Origin: a virus
Length of the DNA: 29,240 nucleotides
Direction: 5' to 3' (one strand)
IMG/VR virus record: IMGVR_UViG_3300021368_000864
Coordinates: 1-29,240 of that record
Positions within the stretch are counted from its first letter, which is position 1. Each line of letters starts with the position of its first letter. This document shows, one piece after another, positions 15,535-23,957 of this stretch. Made by a program: the position numbers and the translations under genes. The notes under the pieces are model-generated. The model was not told the origin of the DNA. It saw only the letters and a list, made by a program, of their open reading frames with translations, and searched no databases.

Positions 15535-16637
15535 GTTACGAAGAAAAAACACAAAAGTTTTCTACTTGGGGGGACAAGTATCTTCATCATACGGATGTGT
15601 TGTATTCTATTCAATATGAAGATACCTTCAAACCTATAAACATTCAACTGGCGTTATGTGAAATCTGTGACAGTGATTGTCCATTTTGTTCCGTTGCTGC
15701 GCGGCCGCTGAAGAGTTATATCCCTTGGGAGAAACTCAAGAAGATGTTGGTCGACTTCCGTGAGATGGGCGCTAAGGCACTAGAGATCACTGGTGGTGGT
15801 AATCCTCTACTGTATCGTGACAAGGAAGCGAAGAAAGACATCAATGATGTGATCATGTTTGCGTCTGCATTAGGTTATGATATCGGTATCATCACCAACA
15901 CAGAGAAACTTGAAAGACACTTGTTGCCCATAGTATATCCTCGTATCAACTGGATAAGAATTTCTCTTATCAAATTGGATGAGGGAAAAGACCCTGAAGA
16001 TTATGACTTTGGTTCATTCCCCCGCGAACGACTTGGAATCAGTTATATCATTCATGAAAGCACGGGAGGAATTCCCGACGAATTGTCACGAACCAACAAA
16101 CCTTATGCCGGTACCACGGTTGACAGTATTAAGAAAATTGCTCGACTCATTGAACTCAATCCAGAGATTAAATTCTGTCGTATGGGTGGCGATGTTCTCA
16201 TACAAGATTATCAACTTGAAATACAAAAGAAATGGCGCCCCGTAATTGAACAGATAGACATTCATAATAAATTTTTCATTAAAGATGTGTGGGATAACTG
16301 TGTGCCTTATGACGAAGGTTGTTATGTCGGACTTACAAGACCTTACATTGCACCACACCCTGAAGGGGGAGAATATCAAGTGTATGTCTGCACAAGTCAT
16401 GTATTGGAGAAACGAACATATCAACTAGAATTTTCTCTGGGAAGTATTGACAATGTGAAAGAGATATGGGATAATTGTAATCTAGAATATGCTAGAACTG
16501 GTATTCCTTATCGTATAAGAAATGCCGGAGACGGTGGTTGGAAAGATGCTTGTCCCGATTGTTTTTATTATAACAATAACAAACTTCTTCACACTGTCGC
16601 TCAATCTAAAGAAGACGATGATCGGAACTTTGCATGA
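15531..16637 (+). CDS. Radical SAM enzyme (second copy, different subfamily)
   Basis: A 368-residue protein starting at GTG 15531, overlapping the sulfotransferase stop. The cluster motif is CDSDCPFC (Cys46, Cys50, Cys53) and the SAM-binding GGE-like motif is ITGGGNPLL, with the acidic residue replaced. C-terminal cysteines (YVCTSH, ACPDCFYYNNN) suggest an auxiliary cluster, though a full SPASM pattern is not clear. It is not closely similar to the radical SAM protein at 12544. In this setting it may carry out a sugar or peptide rearrangement; the substrate is unknown. Confidence 0.82.
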   Translation: MSYEEKTQKFSTWGDKYLHHTDVLYSIQYEDTFKPINIQLALCEICDSDCPFCSVAARPLKSYIPWEKLKKMLVDFREMGAKALEITGGGNPLLYRDKEAKKDINDVIMFASALGYDIGIITNTEKLERHLLPIVYPRINWIRISLIKLDEGKDPEDYDFGSFPRERLGISYIIHESTGGIPDELSRTNKPYAGTTVDSIKKIARLIELNPEIKFCRMGGDVLIQDYQLEIQKKWRPVIEQIDIHNKFFIKDVWDNCVPYDEGCYVGLTRPYIAPHPEGGEYQVYVCTSHVLEKRTYQLEFSLGSIDNVKEIWDNCNLEYARTGIPYRIRNAGDGGWKDACPDCFYYNNNKLLHTVAQSKEDDDRNFA

Positions 16638-17212
16638 AATATGATGAAGAATATTACCGAACCGGTAATTATGTAAGTTATCTACAAAGACAGAATAGAT
16701 GTACTCGACTGATCAGTGAATTGGATTCCTTCTTGTCGAAGATGGGTCTAAACTTTGGGCCCGTTCTTGACTTCGGTTGCGCTGTTGGTTTCATGATGGA
16801 ACAGTTTCGAGCGATTGGTTATGATGTCGAAGGCGTTGAAATCAGTGATTGGGCGAGAGAACAGTGTTTCGAAAAGGGTCTGCGAGTAACTGCTAACTTA
16901 GATCCAGATCGATACTACAACATCACTCTCGCGTTGGATGTTTTAGAACACCTCACTGAAGATCAACTAGAAGATTTTCTTTCTACGCTTCAGACGAATG
17001 TTCTTATCTTTAGAATGCCTACAGTTCTTGAAGGCGAAGACGATTACCACATAAAAGAAGCACGGACTGATTCCACTCATATTATTCGCTGGACAGATGA
17101 TCAGTGGTATGAAGAATTTGAGAGTCATGGTTACTATGTTATGCCTTTGATATTGGAACACATATATGCAGCTGAAGGAGCGTGTTGTGGCATTGCATTC
17201 AAGTTATACTAA
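16634..17212 (+). CDS. Class I SAM-dependent methyltransferase
   Basis: A 192-residue protein. VLDFGCAVGFMMEQF (about residues 44-58) is motif I, VEGVEISDWARE the motif II acidic strand, and ITLALDVLEHLTEDQLEDF the post-I region typical of methyltransferase types 11 and 12. The leading DEEYYRTGNYVSY is common in glycan-cluster methyltransferases. It likely methylates a sugar or lipid-linked intermediate. It overlaps the preceding gene by ATGA and the following one by about 26 bases. Confidence 0.85.
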   Translation: MKYDEEYYRTGNYVSYLQRQNRCTRLISELDSFLSKMGLNFGPVLDFGCAVGFMMEQFRAIGYDVEGVEISDWAREQCFEKGLRVTANLDPDRYYNITLALDVLEHLTEDQLEDFLSTLQTNVLIFRMPTVLEGEDDYHIKEARTDSTHIIRWTDDQWYEEFESHGYYVMPLILEHIYAAEGACCGIAFKLY

Positions 17213-18029
17213 TATACACCCCACTGCGTTTATACACGAAACCGCAGTTATAGAATGTCAAGTTTTTGAACTTGGAGAACACGGGTACATCGGCCCTAAT
17301 TGTAAGATTACCTGTAAAGAATTTAAGGCGGGAGATTATCTCTGGATGCCCGCAGATGTGGAGGTTGGTCGTGGTGGTTGCAATGGCCCTAATAGTGTTG
17401 TGCACATTGGGAATTCTGTGGGTATCTTTGAAGGGACTGTCATTAATCCTTCAAGTAGGGTCACAATTGGTGATTGTGTTGGCATTGGTGCTGATTGTCT
17501 GTTATGGACTCATGGCGCTTGGTGTGATCCTCTCAATGGTTTTCCCTACGGTTTTGCCTCTGTTACCATAGGAAGCAATGTCTGGTTACCCGCGAGGTCA
17601 ATCATGCTACCAGGCTCTAACATCGGTGACAATGTCGTTATTGGTACGGGTTCGATTATCACCAAGGACATTCCAGACGGATCACTTGCAATGGGTTCTC
17701 CATGTAAGGTAGTCAAAGAAAACGAATATCCCAAGAATCTAACCATCGAGGAAAAGAAAAGAATACTTCAGGACATTGCCAACCGATGGAAAGACCAATT
17801 GTCCCACAAAGGGGCGTCTGCAAATGTTTGGGTTGGTGAGGGCACTGTTGTAGTGAATGGTAAGACAACTTTTGACTGCTTGAACTACGAGATCAGTGGG
17901 GATCAAAACGAACTTACCGAAGATCTTCGTGATTTCCTACGACGACACGGTATACGAATATATAATGGAAAACCTTTCAAATCTTTGAGGCCACTTTATG
18001 AACTTGGTGATCAGTCCACATCCGGATGA
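17187..18029 (+). CDS. Left-handed beta-helix (hexapeptide repeat) acyltransferase
   Basis: I chose GTG 17187 (280 residues) because AAGGAG at 17175-17180 lies 6 bases upstream; ATG 17166 in the same frame has a poor site. Imperfect hexapeptide repeats run from about residue 10 to 175 (HPTAFIHETA, VHIGNSVGIFEGTV, VTIGDCVGIG, VTIGSNVWLPAR, IGDNVVIGTGSII) and end in the signature GSPCKVVK. A loop with THGAWCDP supplies a catalytic-type histidine. These features fit O- or N-acetyltransferases acting on nucleotide sugars or polysaccharides. A C-terminal extension of roughly 90 residues is unusual and may be a second domain. The PIG-L deacetylase gene directly follows. Confidence 0.85.
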   Translation: MALHSSYTNIHPTAFIHETAVIECQVFELGEHGYIGPNCKITCKEFKAGDYLWMPADVEVGRGGCNGPNSVVHIGNSVGIFEGTVINPSSRVTIGDCVGIGADCLLWTHGAWCDPLNGFPYGFASVTIGSNVWLPARSIMLPGSNIGDNVVIGTGSIITKDIPDGSLAMGSPCKVVKENEYPKNLTIEEKKRILQDIANRWKDQLSHKGASANVWVGEGTVVVNGKTTFDCLNYEISGDQNELTEDLRDFLRRHGIRIYNGKPFKSLRPLYELGDQSTSG

Positions 18030-18597
18030 TGCAGAGTACTCGATGTCGGGTACCATATTCAAAAACAAAGACCAAAAATATGTAGTAGTCACGATGTCAT
18101 CCGGTGGTGACAACGATGACACGACCAGCAATATTCGACTTGCAGAGTCAGAAAAGTTTTGGTCTAAATTTCCTAATGTAGAACATGTGGGTTATAACTC
18201 AAAGACAATTTATGACCGGCCGGATTGGGAAATAGTCGGTATGTTAGATCAACTCGTAGGTGGGGTTGACTCTTTGTATATCCCACCCCTCGATGATAAT
18301 CACTTCGAACATCGAAAGATAAGTGAGTGTGCTCGTGCAGCAACGCGAGGTAAACCTATCGACATAATCGAATACTACACGCCCTCTACACGATCAACAT
18401 GGGCTGCGAATATGTTCGTTGACATAGAAGAATATATGTACGAAAAGGATCATCGTCTTCACGAGTGTTTCCCCTCGCAGGATGGTCGATTTTATTTCAC
18501 CGAAGAGAATATCGAAATTTTCCACGAAGATTATTTCTGTCGTCTGCGTGGTCTTAACAAGGTAGAGAAGTTCAGAGTGGAGTGTAAGTTCTCGTGA
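17998..18597 (+). CDS. PIG-L/LmbE-family N-deacetylase
   Basis: A 199-residue protein from ATG 17998, with TTTGAGG about 7 bases upstream. SPHPDDAEYSMSG at residues 6-18 is the zinc-binding HPDD motif of GlcNAc-PI and related deacetylases, and VVVTMSSGG is the next strand. DDNHFEHRKISECAR carries the HxxH-type second metal motif. Such enzymes remove acetyl groups from N-acetylated sugars. The gene overlaps the acyltransferase by 32 bases, so acetylation and deacetylation of the same amino sugar is possible. Confidence 0.85.
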   Translation: MNLVISPHPDDAEYSMSGTIFKNKDQKYVVVTMSSGGDNDDTTSNIRLAESEKFWSKFPNVEHVGYNSKTIYDRPDWEIVGMLDQLVGGVDSLYIPPLDDNHFEHRKISECARAATRGKPIDIIEYYTPSTRSTWAANMFVDIEEYMYEKDHRLHECFPSQDGRFYFTEENIEIFHEDYFCRLRGLNKVEKFRVECKFS

Positions 18598-19046
18598 AAA
18601 TTATTTGTCACCGTGGTAATCTAAACGGCCCCAATCCCTTGACAGAAAACAATTTACGACAAATTGATGTTTGTATCGAGAAGGGTTATGATGTAGAGAT
18701 TGATCTGTGGGTAGGTGATGGTCTGTGGTTGGGACACGATGGGCCCGAATATCTCATAACCAAGGAGTGGTTGACATTTCGCCAACGCAACCTGTGGGTT
18801 CATTGTAAAAACATCGAAGCGGTGATGTTTCTTCGTGCATACGCACCACACATGCACTGGTTTTGGCACCAAGAGGATGACTACACATTGACATCGCACG
18901 GGTGGGTCTGGGCGTATCCGAACAAACCCGTAACTCCCGATGCGACTCGTTCGGTCTGTGTTATGCCTGAGATATATAACTCTGACACGAGTAATTTCCA
19001 AGCGGTTTGTACTGACTATGCTGAAACTTATACTATTCGATCTTGA
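18594..19046 (+). CDS. GDPD-like phosphodiesterase (short)
   Basis: A 150-residue protein from GTG 18594, overlapping the deacetylase stop by GTGA. The catalytic pattern of glycerophosphodiester phosphodiesterases is visible: His6-Arg7-Gly (CHRGNL), then Glu35 and Asp37 (VEIDLW), then His48-Asp49 (LGHDGP). At 150 residues it is far shorter than classical enzymes (about 250) and seems to hold only part of the TIM barrel. Related short proteins occur in glycan clusters. It could hydrolyse a phosphodiester in a teichoic-acid-like or glycerol-phosphate modification, or it could be a non-catalytic relative. It overlaps the next gene by 29 bases. Confidence 0.7.
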   Translation: MKIICHRGNLNGPNPLTENNLRQIDVCIEKGYDVEIDLWVGDGLWLGHDGPEYLITKEWLTFRQRNLWVHCKNIEAVMFLRAYAPHMHWFWHQEDDYTLTSHGWVWAYPNKPVTPDATRSVCVMPEIYNSDTSNFQAVCTDYAETYTIRS

Positions 19047-20373
19047 CGGCGTATTGATCGATACAAAATGGATACATTATGCCTGCTTGAATGAAGCATT
19101 GGGTAAGTACGCCCTGAGTGAAGAAGAACACATCAACATATACGATGGGCGTAAGACAACCGAAAAACTCAATATGATTAGTGAGGCGAAGGGTCTGCCG
19201 CATTCCCAACACCAAGAAATCTACGAAGTGAAACAAAGATTGACGATGGAGGAAATCGTAAAGATTAAACCCCGTCAGTACATCGTCGATCTGTTTCGAA
19301 ACCTTGTTGAAGATGGGTATAAAGTAGGTGTGTGTTCTAACAGTATTCGTCGAACCGTATTGACTGCACTTGCAAAGAGTGAGTTAATGGAGTATCTGTC
19401 AATCATTATCACCAACGATGATGTAAAGAACCCAAAACCACATCCAGAAATGTACTGGAAAGCAATGTCGATGATGAGTTGTTTGCCCGAAGAAACTGCA
19501 ATCGTCGAAGATTCGCCGCAGGGTCTTGCTGCTGCTCACAGATCAAAGGCAAATGTGATTCGAGTGTCGTCACCTGAAGAGGTTACGATAGACAATATAT
19601 ACTCTAAATTGATTGGAGAACAATTCGTGACAAAATGGAAAGATGAAAAGATGAATGTTCTGATTCCCATGGCGGGCGCAGGATCTCGTTTTGCACAGGC
19701 AGGATACACATTCCCCAAACCACTGATACCGGTAAATGGTAAACCGATGATTCAGGTGGTGGTTGAGAATCTAGGAGTCGAAGCAAACTTCATCTATGTG
19801 GTACAGAAAGAACATCGTGAGAAATTCAACCTCGATACGATGTTAGAACTCATTACGGCAGGGCAATGCACGGTGATCGAAGTTGATGGTATAACTGAGG
19901 GTGCTGCATGTACTGCACTCATGGCAAAAGATCTTATCAACAACGATGACCCATTATTCTTTGCGAACAGTGATCAGTTTGTGGAATGGAGACCAATCGA
20001 CTTTCTCTACAAGATGCAAGAACAACAGTGCGACGGTGGTATCGTAACATTCAAGGATACCCACCCCAAATGGAGTTTTGCAAAGGTCGACTATGAAACA
20101 AATAAGGTTACAGAAGTCGCGGAGAAGAACCCAATCAGTGACAACGCTACTGCGGGTTATTACTGGTGGAAGCGTGGTTCAGACTTTGTTAAATATGCCG
20201 AAGAAATGATCGAAAAAGACATTCGAGTCAATAACGAGTTTTATGTTGCTCCAGTATACAATCAAGCCATTGAAGACGATAAAACTATTCGTATCTTTGA
20301 AGCTGATAAAATGTGGGGGTTAGGTACTCCCGAAGATCTCGAATATTATTTAAAAAATTATACGGAGGCTTAA
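19018..20373 (+). CDS. Two-domain HAD phosphatase - sugar nucleotidyltransferase fusion
   Basis: A 451-residue protein from ATG 19018; an in-frame ATG at 18940 would lie deep in the previous gene. Residues 1 to about 200 are a HAD phosphatase: LFDLDGVL (Asp8, Asp10), VCSNS, the KPHPEMY lysine motif and VEDSPQG. From about residue 212 a nucleotidyltransferase follows: VLIPMAGAGSRF, then FPKPLIPVNGKPMI, a metal motif FFANSDQ and, near the end, WGLGTPEDLEYYL. The order suggests that a sugar phosphate is trimmed and then activated as NDP- or CMP-sugar by one polypeptide. Which sugar is unknown. The next gene starts right after the stop. Confidence 0.88.
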   Translation: MLKLILFDLDGVLIDTKWIHYACLNEALGKYALSEEEHINIYDGRKTTEKLNMISEAKGLPHSQHQEIYEVKQRLTMEEIVKIKPRQYIVDLFRNLVEDGYKVGVCSNSIRRTVLTALAKSELMEYLSIIITNDDVKNPKPHPEMYWKAMSMMSCLPEETAIVEDSPQGLAAAHRSKANVIRVSSPEEVTIDNIYSKLIGEQFVTKWKDEKMNVLIPMAGAGSRFAQAGYTFPKPLIPVNGKPMIQVVVENLGVEANFIYVVQKEHREKFNLDTMLELITAGQCTVIEVDGITEGAACTALMAKDLINNDDPLFFANSDQFVEWRPIDFLYKMQEQQCDGGIVTFKDTHPKWSFAKVDYETNKVTEVAEKNPISDNATAGYYWWKRGSDFVKYAEEMIEKDIRVNNEFYVAPVYNQAIEDDKTIRIFEADKMWGLGTPEDLEYYLKNYTEA

Positions 20374-20910
20374 ATGCGAAAATTATATGACAACTATGTC
20401 ACAACTGTTTCGACTTGGGGCATGGCGGCATCTTATGATGTTTTGGAACTAATTGTGGATCACTGTCAAACCAATAATCCCTCTCGTATTTTAGACTTGG
20501 GGAGTGGAATTAGTTCTTCGGTTCTTTCAAGTTTAAAGTTAGAGGGATCAATCACATCGTCAGACGATAGTGAGGCTTGGTTGCAAAAAACAGTAGAATT
20601 TATGCGAAAACACAATCTAAATGTTCATGAAATGGTTTCTTGGAACGATTTTAAAAATGAACAACGAGAAGGTTATGATTTCATATTCTATGATCTTGGT
20701 AGAATACCAGTTAGACTTGAAAACATGAAACATGTTTTTGGTTTATTAAATAAGGGTGGTCATATTCTTGTTGATGACATGCATAAACCCAAAGTTAAAG
20801 AATTGTGTGATTCTTTAGTTAAAGAGTTTGAATATGAAGTTGTTAGGGAAAGTGATAAAGAAGTAAGATCACTTAGTGGAAGATATGGAGTGTTAATTAA
20901 GAAACCATGA
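20374..20910 (+). CDS. SAM-dependent methyltransferase (O-methyltransferase-like)
   Basis: A 178-residue protein whose ATG directly follows the previous TAA; ACGGAGG lies a few bases before it. RILDLGSGISSSVL is motif I, ITSSDDSEAWLQKT the acidic second strand and GYDFIFYDLG the post-II strand; KGGHILVDDMH is the typical late strand of O-methyltransferase-like proteins. It is markedly AT-rich compared with flanking genes, so it may have arrived separately. The substrate is unknown, probably a glycan. Confidence 0.78.
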   Translation: MRKLYDNYVTTVSTWGMAASYDVLELIVDHCQTNNPSRILDLGSGISSSVLSSLKLEGSITSSDDSEAWLQKTVEFMRKHNLNVHEMVSWNDFKNEQREGYDFIFYDLGRIPVRLENMKHVFGLLNKGGHILVDDMHKPKVKELCDSLVKEFEYEVVRESDKEVRSLSGRYGVLIKKP

Positions 20911-21608
20911 AAACCTTTATTCTGTACAACACCGAAGATGATCGCAGTGTAAAAAATGCTGAGAAGTGTCTTGGTTCATTCACCGGCAAGTCTGGTTATG
21001 AACCAGAGTTGTATGCTGGGTGTTGGAAAACCACTATACCCGAATGGAGAGAAAGATATGGATACTGGGAAGGCGTCAACACACCACAGTTTCCCCGAAA
21101 AGAAGTTGAAGTAAGAAAACTCGCGACATTCTACTCACACTATTCATTATGGCAAAAATGTGTGGAGTTGAATGAACCAGTTGTTGTAGTAGAACACGAC
21201 ACTGTGTGTATCGGTGATCTCAACATTGATGAAGATTGGGATGATATGTTATGGATTCAGTTGACTGTTCAGTCAGTGTTTGATCCATTCAATCTCGCAA
21301 ATGGTCAACGAAAGTCACACTGGGCAAGTGATCCCAAAAACCTCGCACAGTATAATTCAATCGGAGAGGGTGTGCACAATACTTTCTGGAGACACAAAGA
21401 TGGTAGCCGTCATCTCGCAGGAAATACCGGACAGATCATGACTCCCAAAACTGCACAATACTTTATTAATTTTGTACACGAAAGTGGGTGGGGTCAAAAT
21501 GACCGGTTCAAAACACCAAATGAAATGAGAGTGATGTATGTCAACCCGTCACCGATCAAATGGGTTGCTGCATCTGAACTCAATCTATCGACGGGGAGAA
21601 TGGGGTGA
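20907..21608 (+). CDS. GT25-like glycosyltransferase
   Basis: A 233-residue protein, ATGA-coupled to the methyltransferase and GTGA-coupled to the next gene. EVRKLATFYSHYSLWQKC followed by PVVVVEHDTVCI is the GT25 signature with EHD in place of EDD. GNTGQIMTPKTAQYF fits the later conserved strand and helix. It is a paralogue of the proteins at 13509, 21605 and 23954 and would add a hexose to a host or virion glycan. Confidence 0.75.
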   Translation: MKTFILYNTEDDRSVKNAEKCLGSFTGKSGYEPELYAGCWKTTIPEWRERYGYWEGVNTPQFPRKEVEVRKLATFYSHYSLWQKCVELNEPVVVVEHDTVCIGDLNIDEDWDDMLWIQLTVQSVFDPFNLANGQRKSHWASDPKNLAQYNSIGEGVHNTFWRHKDGSRHLAGNTGQIMTPKTAQYFINFVHESGWGQNDRFKTPNEMRVMYVNPSPIKWVAASELNLSTGRMG

Positions 21609-22303
21609 AGTCATACATTATCACACTGACCGAAGATGAAGTCTCTACTGACGCGACTACCAAAGCAATTATGTCGAGTCATGCTGTTGAGAACGATTTC
21701 AATATCGATATATTCGACGCGACTATACCAGAACATGTTGATCAGCAAATGGAGTTGTACGATCTAAAGTGGAATTGGCCATGGGAACAACTCGAAAATG
21801 ATATGCATTCTGGTTTGATGAAACTACCTTATCTCACTGCAAACCGAAAGAAACGCATCGCTTGTTTCCTATCCCATTATCGGTTATGGAAGTCTTGCGT
21901 GATTGAAAATCAACCCCTATTGGTGTTCGAACATGATGTGGTTTTCACCAGTAAAGTTCCGGTAGACATTCTCGAAAAATCGAAGTACAGTGTTATTGGT
22001 CTTAATGATCCTCGCAGGGCAACTCGTAAGTCAGACCTGTATCACGAGGCAGTACAGTCCGATGCAGGCCCCGTCTGTCCATGCCCCAAGATTGATGTCG
22101 ATAATGTAGCACAAGGTCTTGCAGGTAATTCTGCATACTATATCAAACCTCAAGGTGCCCAGAAACTTCTTGACTTGGTTGATGAATATGGTGCATGGCC
22201 TAATGATGCAATCATGTGTCGTCAGATGATGCCAGGCCAACTAGGTCAATTGCGAAAGTATTGCACTACTGTGCAACGAATGATTTCGACAACAAAAACA
22301 TGA
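21605..22303 (+). CDS. GT25-like glycosyltransferase
   Basis: A 232-residue protein from GTG 21605. It is the clearest of the group: KSYIITLTEDE at the start, KKRIACFLSHYRLWKSC and PLLVFEHDVVF, then LAGNSAYYIKPQGAQKLLDL. A cysteine-containing loop (VCPCPKID) lies between the metal motif and the last block. It sits next to another GT25 protein, suggesting successive additions to one chain. It overlaps the next gene as ATGA. Confidence 0.8.
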   Translation: MKSYIITLTEDEVSTDATTKAIMSSHAVENDFNIDIFDATIPEHVDQQMELYDLKWNWPWEQLENDMHSGLMKLPYLTANRKKRIACFLSHYRLWKSCVIENQPLLVFEHDVVFTSKVPVDILEKSKYSVIGLNDPRRATRKSDLYHEAVQSDAGPVCPCPKIDVDNVAQGLAGNSAYYIKPQGAQKLLDLVDEYGAWPNDAIMCRQMMPGQLGQLRKYCTTVQRMISTTKT

Positions 22304-23040
22304 GGGTCGCCGTTTGTGTTGGAGGTCAGTTAAGAGTAGAACCCAAAGTACTCAAACTGACAGTGGATCTTTTGAAAGATGCATTTCCGACAGCGGACAT
22401 GTACTACACGGTATGGCGTGAAGATTATGTCGAACGAAAGGATGAGGTCGATCAGTTTGGTGGACATGTTGAGATCATAGACGAATATGATATTGACTAC
22501 CACCCATACGAAGATAATCGAGATGCAGTAAACACACACAATTATCGAAAGAAACTAAAGTTTCCAAATCCTACGCGGCACCTTCATCAAACAAAACAGA
22601 TTTTAAATCACAACACCATGATGCGAAAGTATCTTCACAAATATGATGTGGTTGTTCGTTCTCGTTATGATGTGATGTTGAGTCCGTATCAAGACTATCG
22701 AAAAGTGTTGGAAGAGTGCTTGAATCATCCCGCGACTATAACAATCCTAGATGGTGAAAGAGGAAACGGATATCACATACACAGTAAAGTTGTGTATGAT
22801 AACGACAGTAATCCATCAAGAATGGTTGGGGACAGTGGTACTTTCGTGCATCGAGTGGTGGATTGGGATTGTGATCTTGTAGACAGATTACACAAAGAAA
22901 AGAAACTACTTGCCGCAGAGTTCGGATGGTATCAGGCAATTTGTCAGTATACCGAATACAAGAACTATATAATCTACAGCGGCGCATCGAAACTCACTCG
23001 ATGTCACACTCCGGAAGAAAGAGAAAACTTTGTTATATGA
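22300..23040 (+). CDS. Putative glycosyltransferase, first of a tandem paralogous pair
   Basis: A 246-residue protein from ATG 22300 (ATGA overlap); an in-frame ATG at 22216 lies inside the previous gene. It begins MRVAVCVGGQLR, followed by LLKDAFPTADMYYTVW, then HQTKQILNHN, YDVVVRSRYDVMLSPY, GTFVHRVVDWDCDLVDRLH and EFGWYQAI. The RxRYD block resembles the acidic donor site of glycosyltransferases in LPS clusters (WavE-like), but I cannot name the family with certainty. The neighbour at 23037 shares all these blocks in the same order. A role in surface glycan assembly is inferred from that resemblance and the context. Confidence 0.6.
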   Translation: MRVAVCVGGQLRVEPKVLKLTVDLLKDAFPTADMYYTVWREDYVERKDEVDQFGGHVEIIDEYDIDYHPYEDNRDAVNTHNYRKKLKFPNPTRHLHQTKQILNHNTMMRKYLHKYDVVVRSRYDVMLSPYQDYRKVLEECLNHPATITILDGERGNGYHIHSKVVYDNDSNPSRMVGDSGTFVHRVVDWDCDLVDRLHKEKKLLAAEFGWYQAICQYTEYKNYIIYSGASKLTRCHTPEERENFVI

Positions 23041-23957
23041 GAGTAGGTGTATTCATTTCTGGTCAACTGAGGAAGAATACCGATGCAAATTTAATGATTT
23101 GCAACGATCTACTGCGTGATGCATTTCCGGATGCAAAGTTCTTTTATCATGTGTACGAAGAAGAACACGACAATAAAACTTATCTTTTTGAAAACATTTA
23201 TGATGGAAAGGTGATGACATGTGAAGAGTCCGAAGTTCATTACTCTCCGTATCTCGACAATCCAGATCTTTATGACAACGAAATGTATCGTCTAAAAGTC
23301 AAGGGAGCGCGTGAGACCGGTAAAAAGATCGAACGAAGAAATCGCAATGCAGTGAAACAGATACTACACCACAACAATTTAATCAAACGGTGGGGTGGCG
23401 AAGTCGATGTGATAGTACGCACGAGATACGATGTCGCGGTCAGTCCACTGTATGATTTCTCTCAGTGGGTCGAACAAGTCTACAATGATCATTCTGTTGT
23501 CGCAATTGCAAATAGATTTGGTCAACCCTCTAGTAGTATGGGTAAAGATTATGATACAATGCCTGTTAACAATGATATTAGATGGCCGACAATAGAAGCA
23601 ACTCCAGATCGACCATACTTTATCATGAAGAACATGAAATCAAAAGAGTTAGAATATCAGTCAATGTTGTCTATACCGTTCATGCACGACAATGGCATCA
23701 TTATACATAGGACTGAGGACTGGGATTGTAAACTAGTCGATCATCTCTATGAGAGAAAGAAACTGCTACCAGGCGAATGGGGTTGGTGGCAAGTCTTGAT
23801 AAGAGATTTTGCAGCAAATAAGAAGTGGTCGTACTTAGACGGTGGCGCACAAATCGCATCTTATTTGCCAAAGAAAAAGGAATGGACAGATTCGTTTAAT
23901 ATTGTAATAAAGAATGATCCGGATCTAATTGAATTGAGGAACTTATTGAATCTATGA
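23037..23957 (+). CDS. Putative glycosyltransferase, second of a tandem paralogous pair
   Basis: A 306-residue protein from ATG 23037 (ATGA overlap). It repeats the blocks of the preceding protein: MRVGVFISGQLRKN, LLRDAFPDAKFFYHVY, VKQILHHN, VDVIVRTRYDVAVSPLYDF, TEDWDCKLVDHLYERKKLLPG and EWGWWQVLI. It is about 60 residues longer because of an insert after the RTRYD block. The conservation of RTRYD and the WDC-LVD region between the two copies marks them as functionally important. Probably derived by local duplication. Confidence 0.6.
   Translation: MRVGVFISGQLRKNTDANLMICNDLLRDAFPDAKFFYHVYEEEHDNKTYLFENIYDGKVMTCEESEVHYSPYLDNPDLYDNEMYRLKVKGARETGKKIERRNRNAVKQILHHNNLIKRWGGEVDVIVRTRYDVAVSPLYDFSQWVEQVYNDHSVVAIANRFGQPSSSMGKDYDTMPVNNDIRWPTIEATPDRPYFIMKNMKSKELEYQSMLSIPFMHDNGIIIHRTEDWDCKLVDHLYERKKLLPGEWGWWQVLIRDFAANKKWSYLDGGAQIASYLPKKKEWTDSFNIVIKNDPDLIELRNLLNL

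Noticed and set aside
19651-20373. Separate nucleotidyltransferase gene starting at an internal ATG
   Set aside because: The frame is continuous with the HAD domain and no good ribosome binding site precedes the internal ATG, so a fusion is the simpler reading.
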